Source: Porodaedalea pini (lineage: Eukaryota > Basidiomycota > Agaricomycetes > Hymenochaetales > Hymenochaetaceae). Taken from it: 64,000 nt of DNA. Positions 1-11,554 of this stretch are shown piece by piece. The position numbers and the translations under genes were made by a program. A model generated the notes under the pieces. The model did no database searches and was not told the origin of the DNA. It was given only the letters and a program-made list of their open reading frames with translations. The number at the start of each line of letters is the position of its first letter. Position 1 is the stretch's first letter. The DNA lies in contig NBAY01000022.1 of assembly GCA_002794775.1 (NCBI GenBank), positions 124,001 to 188,000 on the forward strand, read 5' to 3'.

Positions 1-510
1 TTTGCGAGTCTGGAACCGGCCTCTCCTACCATGAATATAGCCATGCCTAGGGCCGGGGCTTTGCCAGTCATTGACATAATAGAATCTGGCTGTCCCTCCG
101 ACACTGCAAGTAAGGTAAATCTGAGAGAACACAGGCTCGAGGCTGCTGGACTACTTACCGACGACTTTGATGTACCTGCGATTCTCGCTTCGGATATACC
201 AGAACTTGTACTTTCCGTCTTCCTTGTCCTTTTTCACCTCTGCAAAAATAAGTTTTAACAAAACACGTGTATCAACAGCCGCACAGGTAAGTTTTTGTGT
301 CATGCAGAAGCAAAAAAAAAAAAAAATAGGATAGTACTAGTGCTCACTTTCAACGACTTCTTTGACTTGGATTCTTTCCGGGTCTGCTACGTCGCTGAGG
401 GAGCCCAGATTATCGAGTTCTGTGGACTTCCAATCCAATTTCCATTTAAGCTCTGATCCCGACTCAGTCCCAGCCTTCTGAGACCTGTCTTTGGCTTGTG
501 GTGACGCCAT
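1..510 (-). CDS. Unknown protein, N-terminal part (runs off the left edge)
   Basis: I do not recognise this gene. Three minus-strand exons join in frame: 348-510 (start ATG at 508-510), 159-239 and 103 down to the edge. The donors read GTGAGC and GTAAGT and the acceptors TTTTTGCAG and TTGCAG. The product begins MASPQAKDRSQKAGTESGSE, is hydrophilic and Lys/Asp/Glu-rich, and carries the patch KYKFWYIRSENRRYIKVV in exon 2. There is no signal peptide or obvious membrane segment in the visible part. Consistent phase across two introns is the main evidence that it is real. The remainder lies outside the window, so no function is proposed. Confidence 0.5.
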
Positions 511-635
511 CGTTGTACACTGATACTTCTGAAATTAATGATTTGCTTCTGGGAGCGTGGGTTGGGTTCATATACCTTGAGCCGGCTTTGCATACGCAAA
601 CATGCGGGCACTCCCCATCTAATATATCAATATAC

Positions 636-2120
636 TTATACTGTATAGTGGGATCTGTATGATCTCTGAATGCAAAGCAAGCTGATGTGTGATTCAAGAA
701 AAGATGTCTGGTCAATATTGCGAGCTAACTTGAAGGAGGTTGATTTATGGCCTTCAGTTGCTTCCAGTACTAGTGGAATTAGCTTGAGATTTCCGAATAG
801 AGATTTGTGGCACGCAGTCCAGTTCACAACGTTTCCCAAAAATGATGACAGTCCGCAATTTGTGTGTACTTTTTTCTGGCCTGCCTAATCAAGCTAACTG
901 AGCCTGTTTAAGCAATTGGTCTTGTGGCATGCATCTGACGAAATACACATCTCTTCAACATCCTCCTACATGCATCTCCATATGCATATCATAGGTTTGC
1001 TTACATGTGTCTGGTGTACAGAAGAAAATAAAATAGTCAGGCTATTGAGCCATTGGCCATTGTCAGACAAGCAATTGAGGACACGGTTGAGACATGCATG
1101 TATCAATATCTTCCGGCGCAACTTCGACTTGTTTCAAGGCTCTAGATCTGCTGTACCTGACTGTATTTGCCTTTGACCCTCTCCCAGACTGTTAGGGTCG
1201 GGCAAATATTCCAATTCTTTAACCACGAAGGTGTTGCCTTCCGGACTGTATGGTCCTCTGAGTGGTGTATTACCGAGATGACTTTACTTATCTTCGACCG
1301 ATCTCATAACCAGCTTCTCCTTCGCTGCCCTTATCAGGTAGAACCTGAGGTTGGTATTGAAAGCACTTAGTTACAGCAGATAGGGGAGGTAATGCCCTAG
1401 AGGGTCGAGAGACGTTTGGTTATGCTGCGATGTTGTCTAGGAGGCAAACTGCAAGGCTTGGCGTAGCCGAGATGCACTCAACCAGACTTGGTTCTGTGGA
1501 CAATGAGAGGAACCTTCTAAGTGTGGCGTAGCCGAGGGTCTACTCAATCAAAGTCAATCCTTATTCAACTTGGGACAAATCCTCAACCCAGTATGGGGCG
1601 GACTCGTTATTCAACCAAGGAGGATATTACATAGTGGTAGTTATAGATGTAGAGGTAGGGGTAAGAAGTAGCAGTGTTCTGTAACCTTCTGAAACCTTGA
1701 AAGCGATAGAGAATGCGGATCTGGGGTGCTAGTTACTCGGCCTTATATAGCCTACTAAATTTCTAATTTCTTTATGTTCTGTCCAACCAGATGCCCTTCC
1801 ATCTCTTTCCTATGTTTCAGGTGGCCACAGCACTTGGCTGCTGCGGTGGGGATGTATGCGCATGTACTCCATCCAATGGTTTTCTTGCATTCTGCAATTT
1901 AGACTGCGGGTGTGAGTCATGTGATGTCATGATCCGTGCACTTGGGTGAGTACATCACCGATTTGGTAGTTGGGCTCCCACATTCTCCACATGCTTCAGT
2001 TTAATTAACTTCCTGCTTCTCCTGTGTGCTTCTATATCAGGGCTTTACTTCCCTGCTTCTCGAAGTGTCTTCCTCAGTTATGGCACTGCATAGCCTATCG
2101 GGTTGCATTGCTGTGCTTCG
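636..2120. other. Gene-poor, repeat-derived stretch
   Basis: No convincing gene was found here. Positions about 680-1190 resemble 5945-6180 in the same orientation. TGGCGTAGCCGAG occurs twice, at 1459-1471 and 1524-1536, inside a stretch (about 1380-1740) that reads like retroelement-terminal DNA, although no primer-binding site or matching second terminus was found. Confidence 0.4.
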
Positions 2121-2125
2121 GGTGG

Positions 2126-2773
2126 TCATTCTTCCCATTCAAATCCATTGGGGATAACCATGTGGATCCATGGGTTATTCTTGGCTCGCCATTCAGTGTC
2201 AGGTCCACTCGGTGATAGGGCTGCTCTGCCGAGACATGTCTCCATTGTGAACGGTGGGTCATGTACTCCTAAGGCTAGAGTGATCTTGAATGTTCGTCTT
2301 CGTGACATGTGCTCGAATTCGTATAGCGTAATTGTGCCTTGATGCTTTATGTCCCTGAGGTATGCCCAACAGTGCTTGAGTGCTGTTGTTATATGTATTG
2401 GTATGTCATTCCCTTGTACTGGACTTGGGGTAGGTATTCGTATCATCATCTTGCAGTTCCTGCATTCTTTGTGTGGCTCCTTATTGTATTGGATAACTGT
2501 ATCCCATTTGTAGTTCTCCATGCCACGTTCTTCTTTACTGATGTGGACTTTATATGTCTTGGCATCTCGATAGTAGATTGCCTGTCCTGTTTCAAAGTAT
2601 GGGGATTGGCCTTCCCACTTGTGTGCTCGTAATGTGACGTCCTGGTCCATTAATCCTATTGTCTTCAGGAGTTCCGGGACCTTCTGTGCTACGTTCTGTA
2701 GTAGCATGCACTTGGTGCATTGGGGATCAACCTCCATTGGTTGTCCTTTGCTTTCTTGACGTTTATGTGCCAT
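2126..2773 (-). CDS. Unknown 215-residue protein with two CxxC pairs, probably from a mobile element
   Basis: An uninterrupted 215-codon frame starts at an ATG (MAHKRQESKG) and ends at a stop. I do not recognise the family. Two cysteine pairs are visible, CTKC near residue 20 and CRNC near residue 105, which could bind metal, together with Trp/Tyr/His-rich stretches. No signal peptide or membrane segment is seen. It has no introns, unlike nearly every real gene in this window. It lies between repeat-like DNA (1380-1740) and the inverted-repeat element starting near 3010. An accessory or Gag-like protein of a degraded retroelement is a possibility but unproven. It could also be a chance ORF. 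Confidence 0.4.
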   Translation of the reverse strand: MAHKRQESKGQPMEVDPQCTKCMLLQNVAQKVPELLKTIGLMDQDVTLRAHKWEGQSPYFETGQAIYYRDAKTYKVHISKEERGMENYKWDTVIQYNKEPHKECRNCKMMIRIPTPSPVQGNDIPIHITTALKHCWAYLRDIKHQGTITLYEFEHMSRRRTFKITLALGVHDPPFTMETCLGRAALSPSGPDTEWRAKNNPWIHMVIPNGFEWEE

Positions 2774-3568
2774 GTCATAAGATGTGACAGTGTAGTGTGA
2801 CTGTGACTGACAGATTTTTGCCTAGGCAAGTATCTGTCAAGATCAGGTGACCACATAATCACGTGTATGATCAACGATGATCTGCCTTGATCGACATTTC
2901 CGAATGTGCAAAAATTTCCTTTCACAGACGATATCAATGCCTACGTGCGTACCCCCCAGCATATCCGAAGTGCCCAGTCGTTTCTGACAGACCAATACTG
3001 ACTGTCACAGCAGGAAAATCCAAGGTTTTCTGTGTGGGAGGAGTATATCACGGAGTGTTTAGTGAGGCTCATATAATTTCGGTTGGAAAAGCCTTACATG
3101 GATTGTAAATTCTCAATCAATCAAATTTTGCAGAAATTATGCTTTACATCACAAAAACTATCCACGGCTGGTAGTGGCATTTAGTTCTGACACACATTAG
3201 GCAATGATCAGCACTGCCTATATCATAGTATATGTGATTACAAGCACTGACAAGCAACCACAAGGCTTTCATTTGAATGTAGCTATCCACATGCACTGCA
3301 ACTCAATGTAACCATATAACAAGGCTGTTAACTTAATTGTAAGCTTGTACAAGTACTTTATGCACTTTATAATTAATTATATGCACAATAAATTTATTTG
3401 GATTTGAATACATTTGCACAGAAGGGCATGACGAGTCTTAAGCAACAAAATTATTATTATGAGCGAGTGAGGGTGAGGCTTAGCAGTGATGGGCACCTGC
3501 TCCTCATAGACCCAAAACATGAAATTATGCTTTACGATCAACAAGAAATGATCAGACATTGAGATGTG

Positions 3569-4747
3569 CTACAACAAAAAGCAGAAAAAACACTCCTGCA
3601 TCTTGCCACCAGCAGTCGAGAAATTGGGGACCTGCCCTGGCATACCATAGCTCATGTACTGTGGATGCGAGTTCAGGAACCGGAAACCATTCATCCCACC
3701 AAATTCCCCTTGTCTTTGCTGGCCATGGCCATTCATTTGCATCTGCTGCTCGCCTTCACTGCCCTTGTGCATCGCAGGTGAGCCAACCGCCGAGCTACTG
3801 TTCAAACCAGGCACCGTCTCAAGCAGCCTCAGGATCTTGATTGTAGGAGGCGCAGGTGAGTAGAGATCAGCTGGCATCATTGGTGGCATTGGTGCACCCA
3901 GTATGCTTGTTGAGTGGCAGTTCTGTGGGAGGACAAAGCTAAGTGGTCCAGGAACTAGGCTCTGGGCAGTCTGAGTCAGGATTTGCATGGAAAGTGAGTA
4001 TCTGTGTCCATGCCCATGTCCACCATGGTATGAGTGCGAGTAGGAAGACATGCTGAGCGGGCCCAATTCGAGAGAGGTGAGTCAATTGCAAGGCTCACTC
4101 CTGGTCCAGAACTAGATGCACTAGAGAGCGAGGGCATCGAGAGGCTCAGTGAGAGCATCTGACCTTGACCCTGGCCCTGTGATCCCTCTAATTCATTCAT
4201 GTCGAAGTCTGCAAGATCTGCCATCTCGACTTCATGCATACTGCTGCACCCGCCATTTGCATAGTCATACAGACCATAGAGAGACCCATCTGTGGAGAGT
4301 GAGTTGAGCTCGCTGAAGTCCTCCAAGTCAGTGGTTGATGCAGATGAGGAGATGCTGGTAGTGCTGATAGTGCTGGTGGTGCTGGTGGTGCTAGTGGTGC
4401 TGGTGGTAGAGCACAAGGAACTGTTGCAGGCACACATACTGGAACTGCGCACACAGCTGCTCGACTTTGTACAGTCATGATGCTCCTTCTTCCTATCCTT
4501 CTCCTTCCTCACCTTCCCACCCACTGTCAACTCTGCCTTGCCCTTTTTCTCCTTGACAGTACATATGGGCTGATAGACGTACCAAGGATACATCTCTTCA
4601 TGCTCCCTCTTGCACTGCTTCGCAAGGTCATCCCAGTACTTGTGTTGCTCTGCAGAGAGCAAGTGCTACTGCTGGGACATCGTCTTGGACAGGTCGGCCT
4701 GGTGCTGGAGAAATTTTGTGGCAAAAAGAGTGCATGCAATGGTGGTG
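3569..4747 (-). pseudogene. Broken HMG-box transcription factor-like gene
   Basis: Reading the minus strand from about 4747 gives a recognisable HMG-box: PPIACTLFATKFLQHQAD, then SKTMSQQ, a TAG stop (4666-4668), then HLLSAEQHKYWDDLAKQ and KREHEEMYPWYVYQP. The pattern PPxA..LF..KF, a later helix with YWDDLA, and a closing YPxYxYxP matches MATA/Sox-type HMG-boxes. A basic stretch, a Ser/Thr run and a Gly/Gln/His-rich low-complexity tail follow. Near 4066-4080 the frame shifts, and the second half continues in another frame to a stop at 3569. The stop inside the domain and the frameshift indicate a decayed gene. It lies entirely inside an inverted-repeat element, so it was probably carried there. 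An intron at the TAG cannot be excluded, but no good donor is visible. Confidence 0.65.
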
Positions 4748-5288
4748 GAAGCAAGCAAGGTGTAATGATGTGTCACATCTTGACATGTTTTCTAAAGTCT
4801 AGGTCTGAATGAGATCATCTGTACTGGCATTGCACCTACATTCAAGCATAAATAGTTGAGTGGTATATTGAGTTCCTTAAGCAAGTTGTAAGAGAGGTCA
4901 TGAGTTCAAGACCTGTGTAGCACTAAGAAAAAGAATGAAACCTGAGAAATTAAGAAAATTCTCAAATTTGAGAAACAGTTAAGAAAGGAAATCTCTTAAA
5001 ATAAGAAAAGGAGCAAAAGAAAAGTGAAAAACTACTTTTTCTATTTTCTTCTTGGTGTCACAAGTAATTACATGTGATTGTAGGTCTGGTAATGTCTGAC
5101 AAGAATTGTGGAGGATTACAATCTCCATAGGTCTCGTGAGATTTGACAAGTCTTGTGGGTCTTGTAAGAAGTGCTGACCAGTGAAATGGCATACAATATT
5201 ACCCACAAGGCTTGCATATAATTTACATATTTCATTTCTTACAATTAAATGTATGCAAATGTAATATTTGTCTTGTTTTTGTGATGTA

Positions 5289-5804
5289 TATATCTAAAAT
5301 TGATGGCCATCAAGAAAAGTATTTCTGAACTCAGTGTCTACAATCTACTTTGCCAAAGGATAAGATGATTCTGGGATTCTGAATCTCCATTGTCAGTATA
5401 TAAAGAGAATAGTGGTTATTAGATTTAGAATCTGTAAAGTCTTGGACACAAAAGAAAGAGGCTCATTGGATTTAAAATCCACATAGACTCCTTGCATGAA
5501 TGGAAGGTCTCTCTCAGATTTGGGATCTATGCTGAGTTGACTATATGCTAATCATGTGATCTATAGATCCCAAATCTGAGAGAGATCTTCCATTCATGCA
5601 AGGAGTCTATGTGGATTTTAAATCCAATAAGCCTCTTTCCTTTGTGTCCAAGACTTTACAGATTCTAAATCTAATAACCACTATTCTCTTTATATACTGA
5701 CAATGGAGATTCAGAATCCCAGAATTATCTTATCCTTTGGCAAAGTAGATTGTAGACACTGAGTTCAGAAATACTTTTCTTGATGGCCATCAATTTTAGA
5801 TGCA
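5289..5804. mobile_element. Foldback MITE, 516 bp, TA flanks
   Basis: Two arms of about 240 bp (roughly 5289-5530 and 5565-5804) are near-perfect reverse complements around a short loop near 5535-5560. The termini are TATATCTAAAATTGATGG and, on the other strand, TGCATCTAAAATTGATGG. TA dinucleotides flank both ends (5287-5288, 5805-5806). Removing the element restores the inner sequence of the host inverted repeat (compare GCTTTACATCAC near 3137-3148), which shows insertion. The TA target suggests mobilisation by a Tc1/mariner-type transposase. There is no coding capacity. Confidence 0.75.
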
Positions 5805-5944
5805 TAAAGCATAAATTCTGCAAAATTTGATTGATTGAGTATTTACAATCCATGTAAGGCTTTTCCGACCGAAATTATATGAGCCCCACTAAACACTCCA
5901 TGATATACTCCTCCCGCACAGAAACCTCGGATTTTCCTGTCGTG

Positions 5945-6534
5945 CAAGCTGATGTATGATTCAAGGAAAGACATCTGGTCAATATTGCGAGCTAACTTGA
6001 AGGAGGTTGATTTATGGTCTTCAGTTGCTTCCAGTGGAATTAGCTTGAGATTTCCGAATAGAGATATGACTGCAAATTTGTGGCACGCGGTCCAGTCTAT
6101 CGATATCTTCCAGCGCAGCTTCGACTTGAACAATTTATGACTCTAGATCTGCTGTACCCGACTGTATTTGCCTTCGACTTCCCACCGCCCGGACTCACGG
6201 ACTCACACGACCTTTTTTTCCTCACGTTACGCAATTATGCGTGTGCCCGCGGCGAACGGACGGACGAGTAGAGTGAGGAACGAGTATTAATATTGCAAAT
6301 GCAAAGCACTACGGTAGCTGCGCCGGGGGGGGGGGGGTATGAATGTGATACTAAAGAAATACAGTGATACACGGTACAATAAGTTAATACAAATCGGCTG
6401 CATCTGGGTCTGTCATCCTTATTTTCATCGTCGAGTGCGTCATCGGGGGAAGAAATAAAAAGAGAAAAAGGAAATCAGTGTCTATTCGCTTCCGGCATGG
6501 AAACAAATGAAACGCGAATAAACGTGGCGTAATC
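5945..6534. other. Repeat-derived DNA, no gene seen
   Basis: 5945-6180 is a diverged direct copy of parts of 680-1190. From 6181 to 6534 nothing coding is evident. A run of 13 G lies near 6326-6338. Confidence 0.5.
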
Positions 6535-7087
6535 TTAATAGCGTCTCCGCGGCCGCAAGGCGGTCTGCACGCGGCGCGGTGCGGAATACCGGAGCAGCTG
6601 ATTGGTCATCTCGCGCGAGAGGAACACGACGCCGGCGGCGTCGTCGCACAGCACGCCCGCGTCGTCGAGCGGGGCGAGCACCTGCACGTCGCGTGCGGGG
6701 AGCGTCGCGCGCCGCGCCAGGCGGAACATCGTGCCGAACTCGTGCCGGAAGACGACGATGTCGACGGGGGCGAGGAATAAGGGCGTTCTGGGGGTGGTGA
6801 GGGATGCATCCGCTAGAGGGGATGCGAGGTGTGCGTTAGAGCGTGTTGTTTCGGCTGTGAGGAGGGAGGGTGGCGATGGCGATGGAGGTAGAGGTGGACG
6901 TGGACGTGGACGTACTTTGCACGAGACAGATGTCGTTGTGTATCCGCGCAAAGGCGAATGCGCCCTGCTCGCTGGGTGCTACGGATGGCGGTGGCGGAGA
7001 TTGAGGTTGCAGAGGAAGGTGCCCGATCGCGGGCGCGCTGCCGGAGCGCGGTGTTACATGCGTGGCGGTCTGCGTCAAAGTAGCCAT
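6535..7087 (-). CDS. Unknown small protein, two exons
   Basis: I do not recognise this gene. Exon 1 (6916-7087) starts MATLTQTATHVTPRSGSAPA. The donor is GTACGT, the intron is 61 bp, the acceptor is CTCACAG, and exon 2 (6535-6854) ends with ALRPRRRY and a TAA. The joined product is about 163 residues. The N-terminal third is Pro/Ser-rich and probably disordered. The rest contains DIVVFRHEFGTMFRLARR and a patch rich in Asp/Ala/Val. No signal peptide or transmembrane helix is seen. The in-frame splice and the high GC of the exon support a real gene. The opposite strand also has long open frames because of the GC bias, so the call remains moderate. Confidence 0.5.
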
Positions 7088-10000
7088 TCCAGTCTGAGCT
7101 CGCTGGTACAGATGACTCGACAGCGAAGAGCGCGAGGGTGTGGATAGAAGGGTGTTGAGGGGAGTAGAGTAGGAGTGTATGAGCCGGGAGCGTAAGTGGG
7201 CGGTGCAGAGCTTTTATATACTTTGTCGCAGAATGTGGCCACCGGGCGCACTGCACGCGCACAAAGGCACAGCGGTCGATCAGAGTCAAAAGGCAAGGGC
7301 GAGACAAGACACAAGAGAATTGATCTGCCAAAAGACAGGAGAGGCCTAGGGCCCTGTGTACTTATAAGTGTTCCGCCGTTGGGTTCGAGGGTGTCGTTTT
7401 AGTCATAGCCGCATAGGATAAGCTCAGTCTCAGAGTCTCAGATGAGAAGATCTCGAGAGACGTCTCAGACTCACCTGCCGAGCTGTTCGGCCGTACTTGG
7501 GAGGCCCAGGTGCACTAGTCTATTTTCACAAGTTCCAGTATGCTTTGAATTAATTCTTCTTGAATTGAGTCCTGAGGCTTCTGAACGCGCTGTCCATGCC
7601 GCGGTGCTGTATGCTGCAGGAGGCTAACGGGCTGCGTGCCCTCACGTGGTTAGTTTTCAGTACGCGCTGCCCCCGCTCTGCTCCGTATGCGCGCCCGGAC
7701 TGGCCACCGTCACATACGCCACATATCCGTTTGCGCCGACACCCAATAATACACGACTCCAGCCCCATCCCATCTGGATGCTGCCCCTTCCAATATTAAT
7801 GCTATCTGGAGTATCCCATTCGAGACCCGAGACAAGTTTCGTCCCTCAGACCCGAGTTCCGACTCCTCGCGACGTCGGGCGGCATAGGGCAACTCTGCAA
7901 CTCAGCGAACTTGGGAGTTGAACACCCCGTTTGCAAAGCTACTGTATCACCCGAGTCTTCGTGTCTGCCTTTATGTCACAGGTCGCTATCCCGCTGGCTC
8001 CGTTCCGATGCTGTACTGTTCGTCTGGTATGTGTCTCTTCGAAGTTGTCGTCGTCGGCTCTCACTAGTACTGTCTCAGATACATCATACTTGTGCGGGGA
8101 CCTTCCTCTACTGACGCTCAGCCTTCGATGGCAGTACTAGTCTCCGAAAAGAAACATCAGAATCGCAGCGGATGACCCGCCTCATGGCCTTCACACGCGC
8201 CTTTCGGACATGCGCACTGCGCCACAGAACGCAAGTGCTGCGCACGAATAATGTCCTGGATTTTCATAATTTGACCTGGCCTGATGCTCCATGTTGTGCT
8301 CCAGCATCACGCTCAGGCTGCGCGAAGGTGCGGTCGGCTGTCGACCGGTCTTCCAAGGATAAGCCTCGAAACATTCGAGCAAAGACGGTGATCAGGAGCT
8401 CCGAGTCCCGTTCGCTGCTCAACTTGAGCTCCGCCGGCTGCTACTTACCAGTGATCCACTTGCAGAGTGGCCATTTGACGGTCTCGTTCTAAATGACCCC
8501 GTGACATCGGTGTTTACGGAACGTTACAGCAGCGATGACTCGGAACCAGCGGATGTCTATCCATTCGGAACTTTATAACGCTATCTTTAATCTTGCACGC
8601 TTCTTTGGCCGGTCACTCCCAGGAGCGCCGCGCTGGCCGGATCTTCTGCTAGCACCCTCTCCCCGCCGCTCCGTTACATCCTACAAGCTTCTTTTCACTC
8701 TTTGCTCGACAAACGATGCCGACCTGAGGCACGTGATGAACTCATCAACTCGTGGAGAAAGGGCTACGTGCATTGTACGTACTTTCTTTGGCGTCAATAA
8801 AGGCGGATAACCTCCATGGTCATGATCACGATCACTCATGCTGGCACCCTCGGAACCTGAAGCCTGACCTTCCTGACTTCTCAAAACTCACTCGATAGTG
8901 TCTGCCCCCGAGTCTGAACGTTATCTGCTTTCTTTTCTTCTTCTTTCTCGTTCTACTTTGCTCGACCAGACCTGTGATGGGACTCCCCATTTTGCGCAGC
9001 AGTTCCGTCAGTTCCGTCAGTCAGTGGGCTAACCCTTGTACGGCGTCTACAAAGGTAGACTATATATCACGATCGTGATCGATCTCTCTACGCTGGCCAG
9101 GCACGTTCGGATCTGAGGCCCAAGCTTCCAAATCCCTTGCGATCACTATATCAGACTAAACGGCGCTTACTTAGGGTGATGCAAGAAAGGAGAAACTCAC
9201 ACCTTCTGAATCTGAGCCTGATGGTGATCAAAGCTTCGGAAGCCCGTCTCTTCCTCTTCTCCTCTTGAGGGTTTCTTCCGAACTTACTGTACGCTGTACG
9301 CCGAACTGTATTGAGATGACCGCAAGACGTAACGGCGGGTCGGCTGGGTGGTGCTAATTCGGACGTGTGTATTAGCACCCCGCGGTCGTCGTGAGCATGA
9401 GACAGTGAGAGCCTGGGAGCCCAAGAGCCCAGAGGCTAGGAAACTCGGAAACGAACACATGACGTCCTTTTTTCTTCTCTCTGGTTATGCAGCCTTCTAG
9501 ATACTTTCGACGTTCGACGTTCGACGTTCGACCGGCGGGGTGCTTGTGGTTAAGCTTAAGAGAAGGAGGATCTAGAAGTCGGGCGGGTTTGCATAATGCT
9601 CACTCGAGGCTGAAGTATGAATTAAATTCGAGGGTTGCACAAGTTTAGAGTCGGAGCCCTAGTCCTTTAAATTGCTGAGCGGGGTGCGGCTTGAGTCCAT
9701 CCGAGTCACGATGTAGCAGATGCGAAAGACAATGTCATGTCGCTCCGTTCTTCTAACAAAATTTCGAGTACGATGTTCTTGTTGTATTCAATGCAATTCC
9801 ATCAAGACGAGGGATAAGGATGACGATGGTCCCGCCCGACAAGACGCTCAAAGGCGGAGACGGAAAGGATATTTTTTGTATTCGCCCTTCCTTAAGTATA
9901 AGAGAGAGAACGCATGTGCCGCGGCGTCCTTTTCTTCCCTAGAAGATACGTAGAGCTTTTCAGATGTCTTCGAGATGACTATGAGATATGGGTATAGCCT

Positions 10001-10221
10001 GAGAGATCCTTGCAAGTAAGCTGAGGTTCCGAGTCGCACCGTGACAGCGCGATTCAGACCTGACGTTATTTGGCTTGTAGCATGGGGCTTGAGGCCGTGT
10101 TGGACTGTTACTGTTGGAGGCATGTTCAGCGAGTTTTCGGGCAAGAGATACCCGTTGTATTTGTTGGCTTAAATTTTAAATTTTAAATTATTTTGCCATG
10201 GAGGTGTGTGTACAATATTAA
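7088..10221. other. 3.1 kb gene-poor region
   Basis: Only short, unconnected open frames occur and none resembles a known protein. A TTCGACG unit is repeated three times in tandem with a partial fourth near 9507-9531, and there is a short GTTCCGTCA tandem near 9002-9022. The stretch could be old repeat DNA or a long regulatory region; I see nothing that decides. Confidence 0.4.
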
Positions 10222-10223
10222 TA

Positions 10224-10879
10224 CAGTCCCGGACCGGTCCTTGCACCACCCCCACTCCTTGCACCACCCTGCCTGTAACACAGCTTCAACAATTTCCTTG
10301 GCTCTGAATAATACATACTTAGGTTCTAATTGACTAAAATTTATGCCAGAAAAAAAAAAACTGTAAAAAGACTAAGAATTCATCAAGTTATGGCCCAAGG
10401 TCAATTAGGAAAGTGCCGATCTGCACTTGTTTCAAAAATGTTTGCCTTTCTTTCCACACAACAAACTATATTTAAGTTGAGCAAGTCATTTTATTTAACT
10501 TAATATGTAGTAGTAGATCATCTGTGCAAAATTTGGTGCAATTTTATTTGAAATTGAGTTGTAAAAAAATTCAACAAGCTCCCCAGGCCTTTGAGTCGCA
10601 TTTTGGAAAGTCACGTGACTCTTTCACCTTATTTCAGATCACGAAGTGAACTGAGCGTGGGGATAATGTGGTGCAAGGACCGGTGACAACTCATTTTGGC
10701 CTTGAAACATAAATCTTTCATGGCAATTTTTTCCTTCAATATTTTTGCTCAAAAATTGGCATACTTAGTCTCAACAGAAGTTACTTTCATGTAATATTTT
10801 TTTGTTTGGAATAAAAGTTTGCAAATAATGTGAAAAAGGGAGATGAAAATGTGCTGGTGCAAGGACCGGTCCGGGACTG
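10224..10879. mobile_element. MITE, 656 bp, TA target duplication
   Basis: The ends are inverted repeats: CAGTCCCGGACCGGTCCTTG at 10224 and its complement ending at 10879, extending to about 27 bp (GCACCA). TA flanks both sides (10222-10223, 10880-10881). The interior is AT-rich and non-coding. An extra copy of the motif TGCAAGGACCGGT lies internally near 10672, so the subterminal sequence is repeated. The TA duplication points to a Tc1/mariner-type transposase supplied in trans. Confidence 0.8.
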
Positions 10880-10881
10880 TA

Positions 10882-11554
10882 CTACAAACGCATATGATGG
10901 CCTTAAAGGCAATATGGAATTTATTTCTCACGACTCTTTTAGCTTATTGCATTGCCCAAACTCATGATCAAGAACTTTACCGTTCGGTTCACTCAGGCTC
11001 GCATGCAAAACGCAAAACGCGCTCAAGAGATGCACATGGCTTATGACTTCGCACTTCTCCCACCTCCAAATAGCAGACAATCAATCTGAAAATAGCGCAA
11101 TCCGAGCAAAACCGAAACCGAAACCGATCTGGAGCTCAACTCAATCAAGAGCATGGAAGCCCCCTGCAAGGTTTGGATGGTATCTTACGGATGGGGTTCG
11201 CGATCTGTCGTTCTTTCCTGTCTCTCTCTCTTTTCTCTTTCCATCTGTTCTCCGCTCCGCCACGCTACACCGCCCACTTCTAGCGCACCTGACGGCATCT
11301 CCGAGCTCGCGGAGATTTGAGAACCGAAACGTGGGACGCGAGAAGTGTAAGACTCGAGCTCAACGGATTCTCTTACTCTGGTGTGAGCTTCGGACTTCGA
11401 GCGATAGATACGGATACGGATACGGATACGGATATGGACGCTGTGCACGACTCGGAGAGCCGAGAGAAAGGCGAAGAAGGTTAGATTCTCTCCCCAGACG
11501 AGAGACGAAAGATTTTCTGACAGTGACTCGGATTATCGTGAACAGGATCAGCCG
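10882..11554. other. Intergenic, upstream of the permease gene
   Basis: No gene is assigned. A GGATAC hexamer is repeated in tandem near 11408-11436. The first exon and start codon of the downstream permease probably lie somewhere in this stretch but could not be fixed. Confidence 0.4.

Larger units (their letters stand above)
3010..5941. mobile_element. ~2.9 kb inverted-repeat-bounded element carrying a broken HMG-box gene
   Basis: The left arm (about 3010-3153) is repeated in inverted orientation at 5811-5941 and continues at 5272-5287, interrupted by a nested foldback element at 5289-5804. Both outer ends begin CAGGAAAATCC (3011-3021; complement at 5929-5939). Without the nested insert the arm is roughly 145 bp. 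The interior, about 2.1 kb, contains no transposase that I can see, only the HMG-box pseudogene. The right end abuts a sequence that also occurs near 680, as expected if the element inserted into a repeat. It reads as a non-autonomous DNA transposon. The superfamily is not assigned because a clear target-site duplication could not be read. Confidence 0.6.

Noticed and set aside
1380..1740. Possible long terminal repeat of a retroelement
   Set aside because: Direct repeat TGGCGTAGCCGAG is present, but no second terminus, primer-binding site or polymerase was found.
6579..7147. Long plus-strand open frames, Arg-rich, over the small unknown gene
   Set aside because: The codon content is what a GC-rich antisense strand gives; the minus-strand two-exon model has clean splice sites and a better composition.
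9507..9531. TTCGACG tandem as a possible CRISPR-like or regulatory array
   Set aside because: Only three to four short units without spacers, in a eukaryotic genome; a simple tandem repeat.
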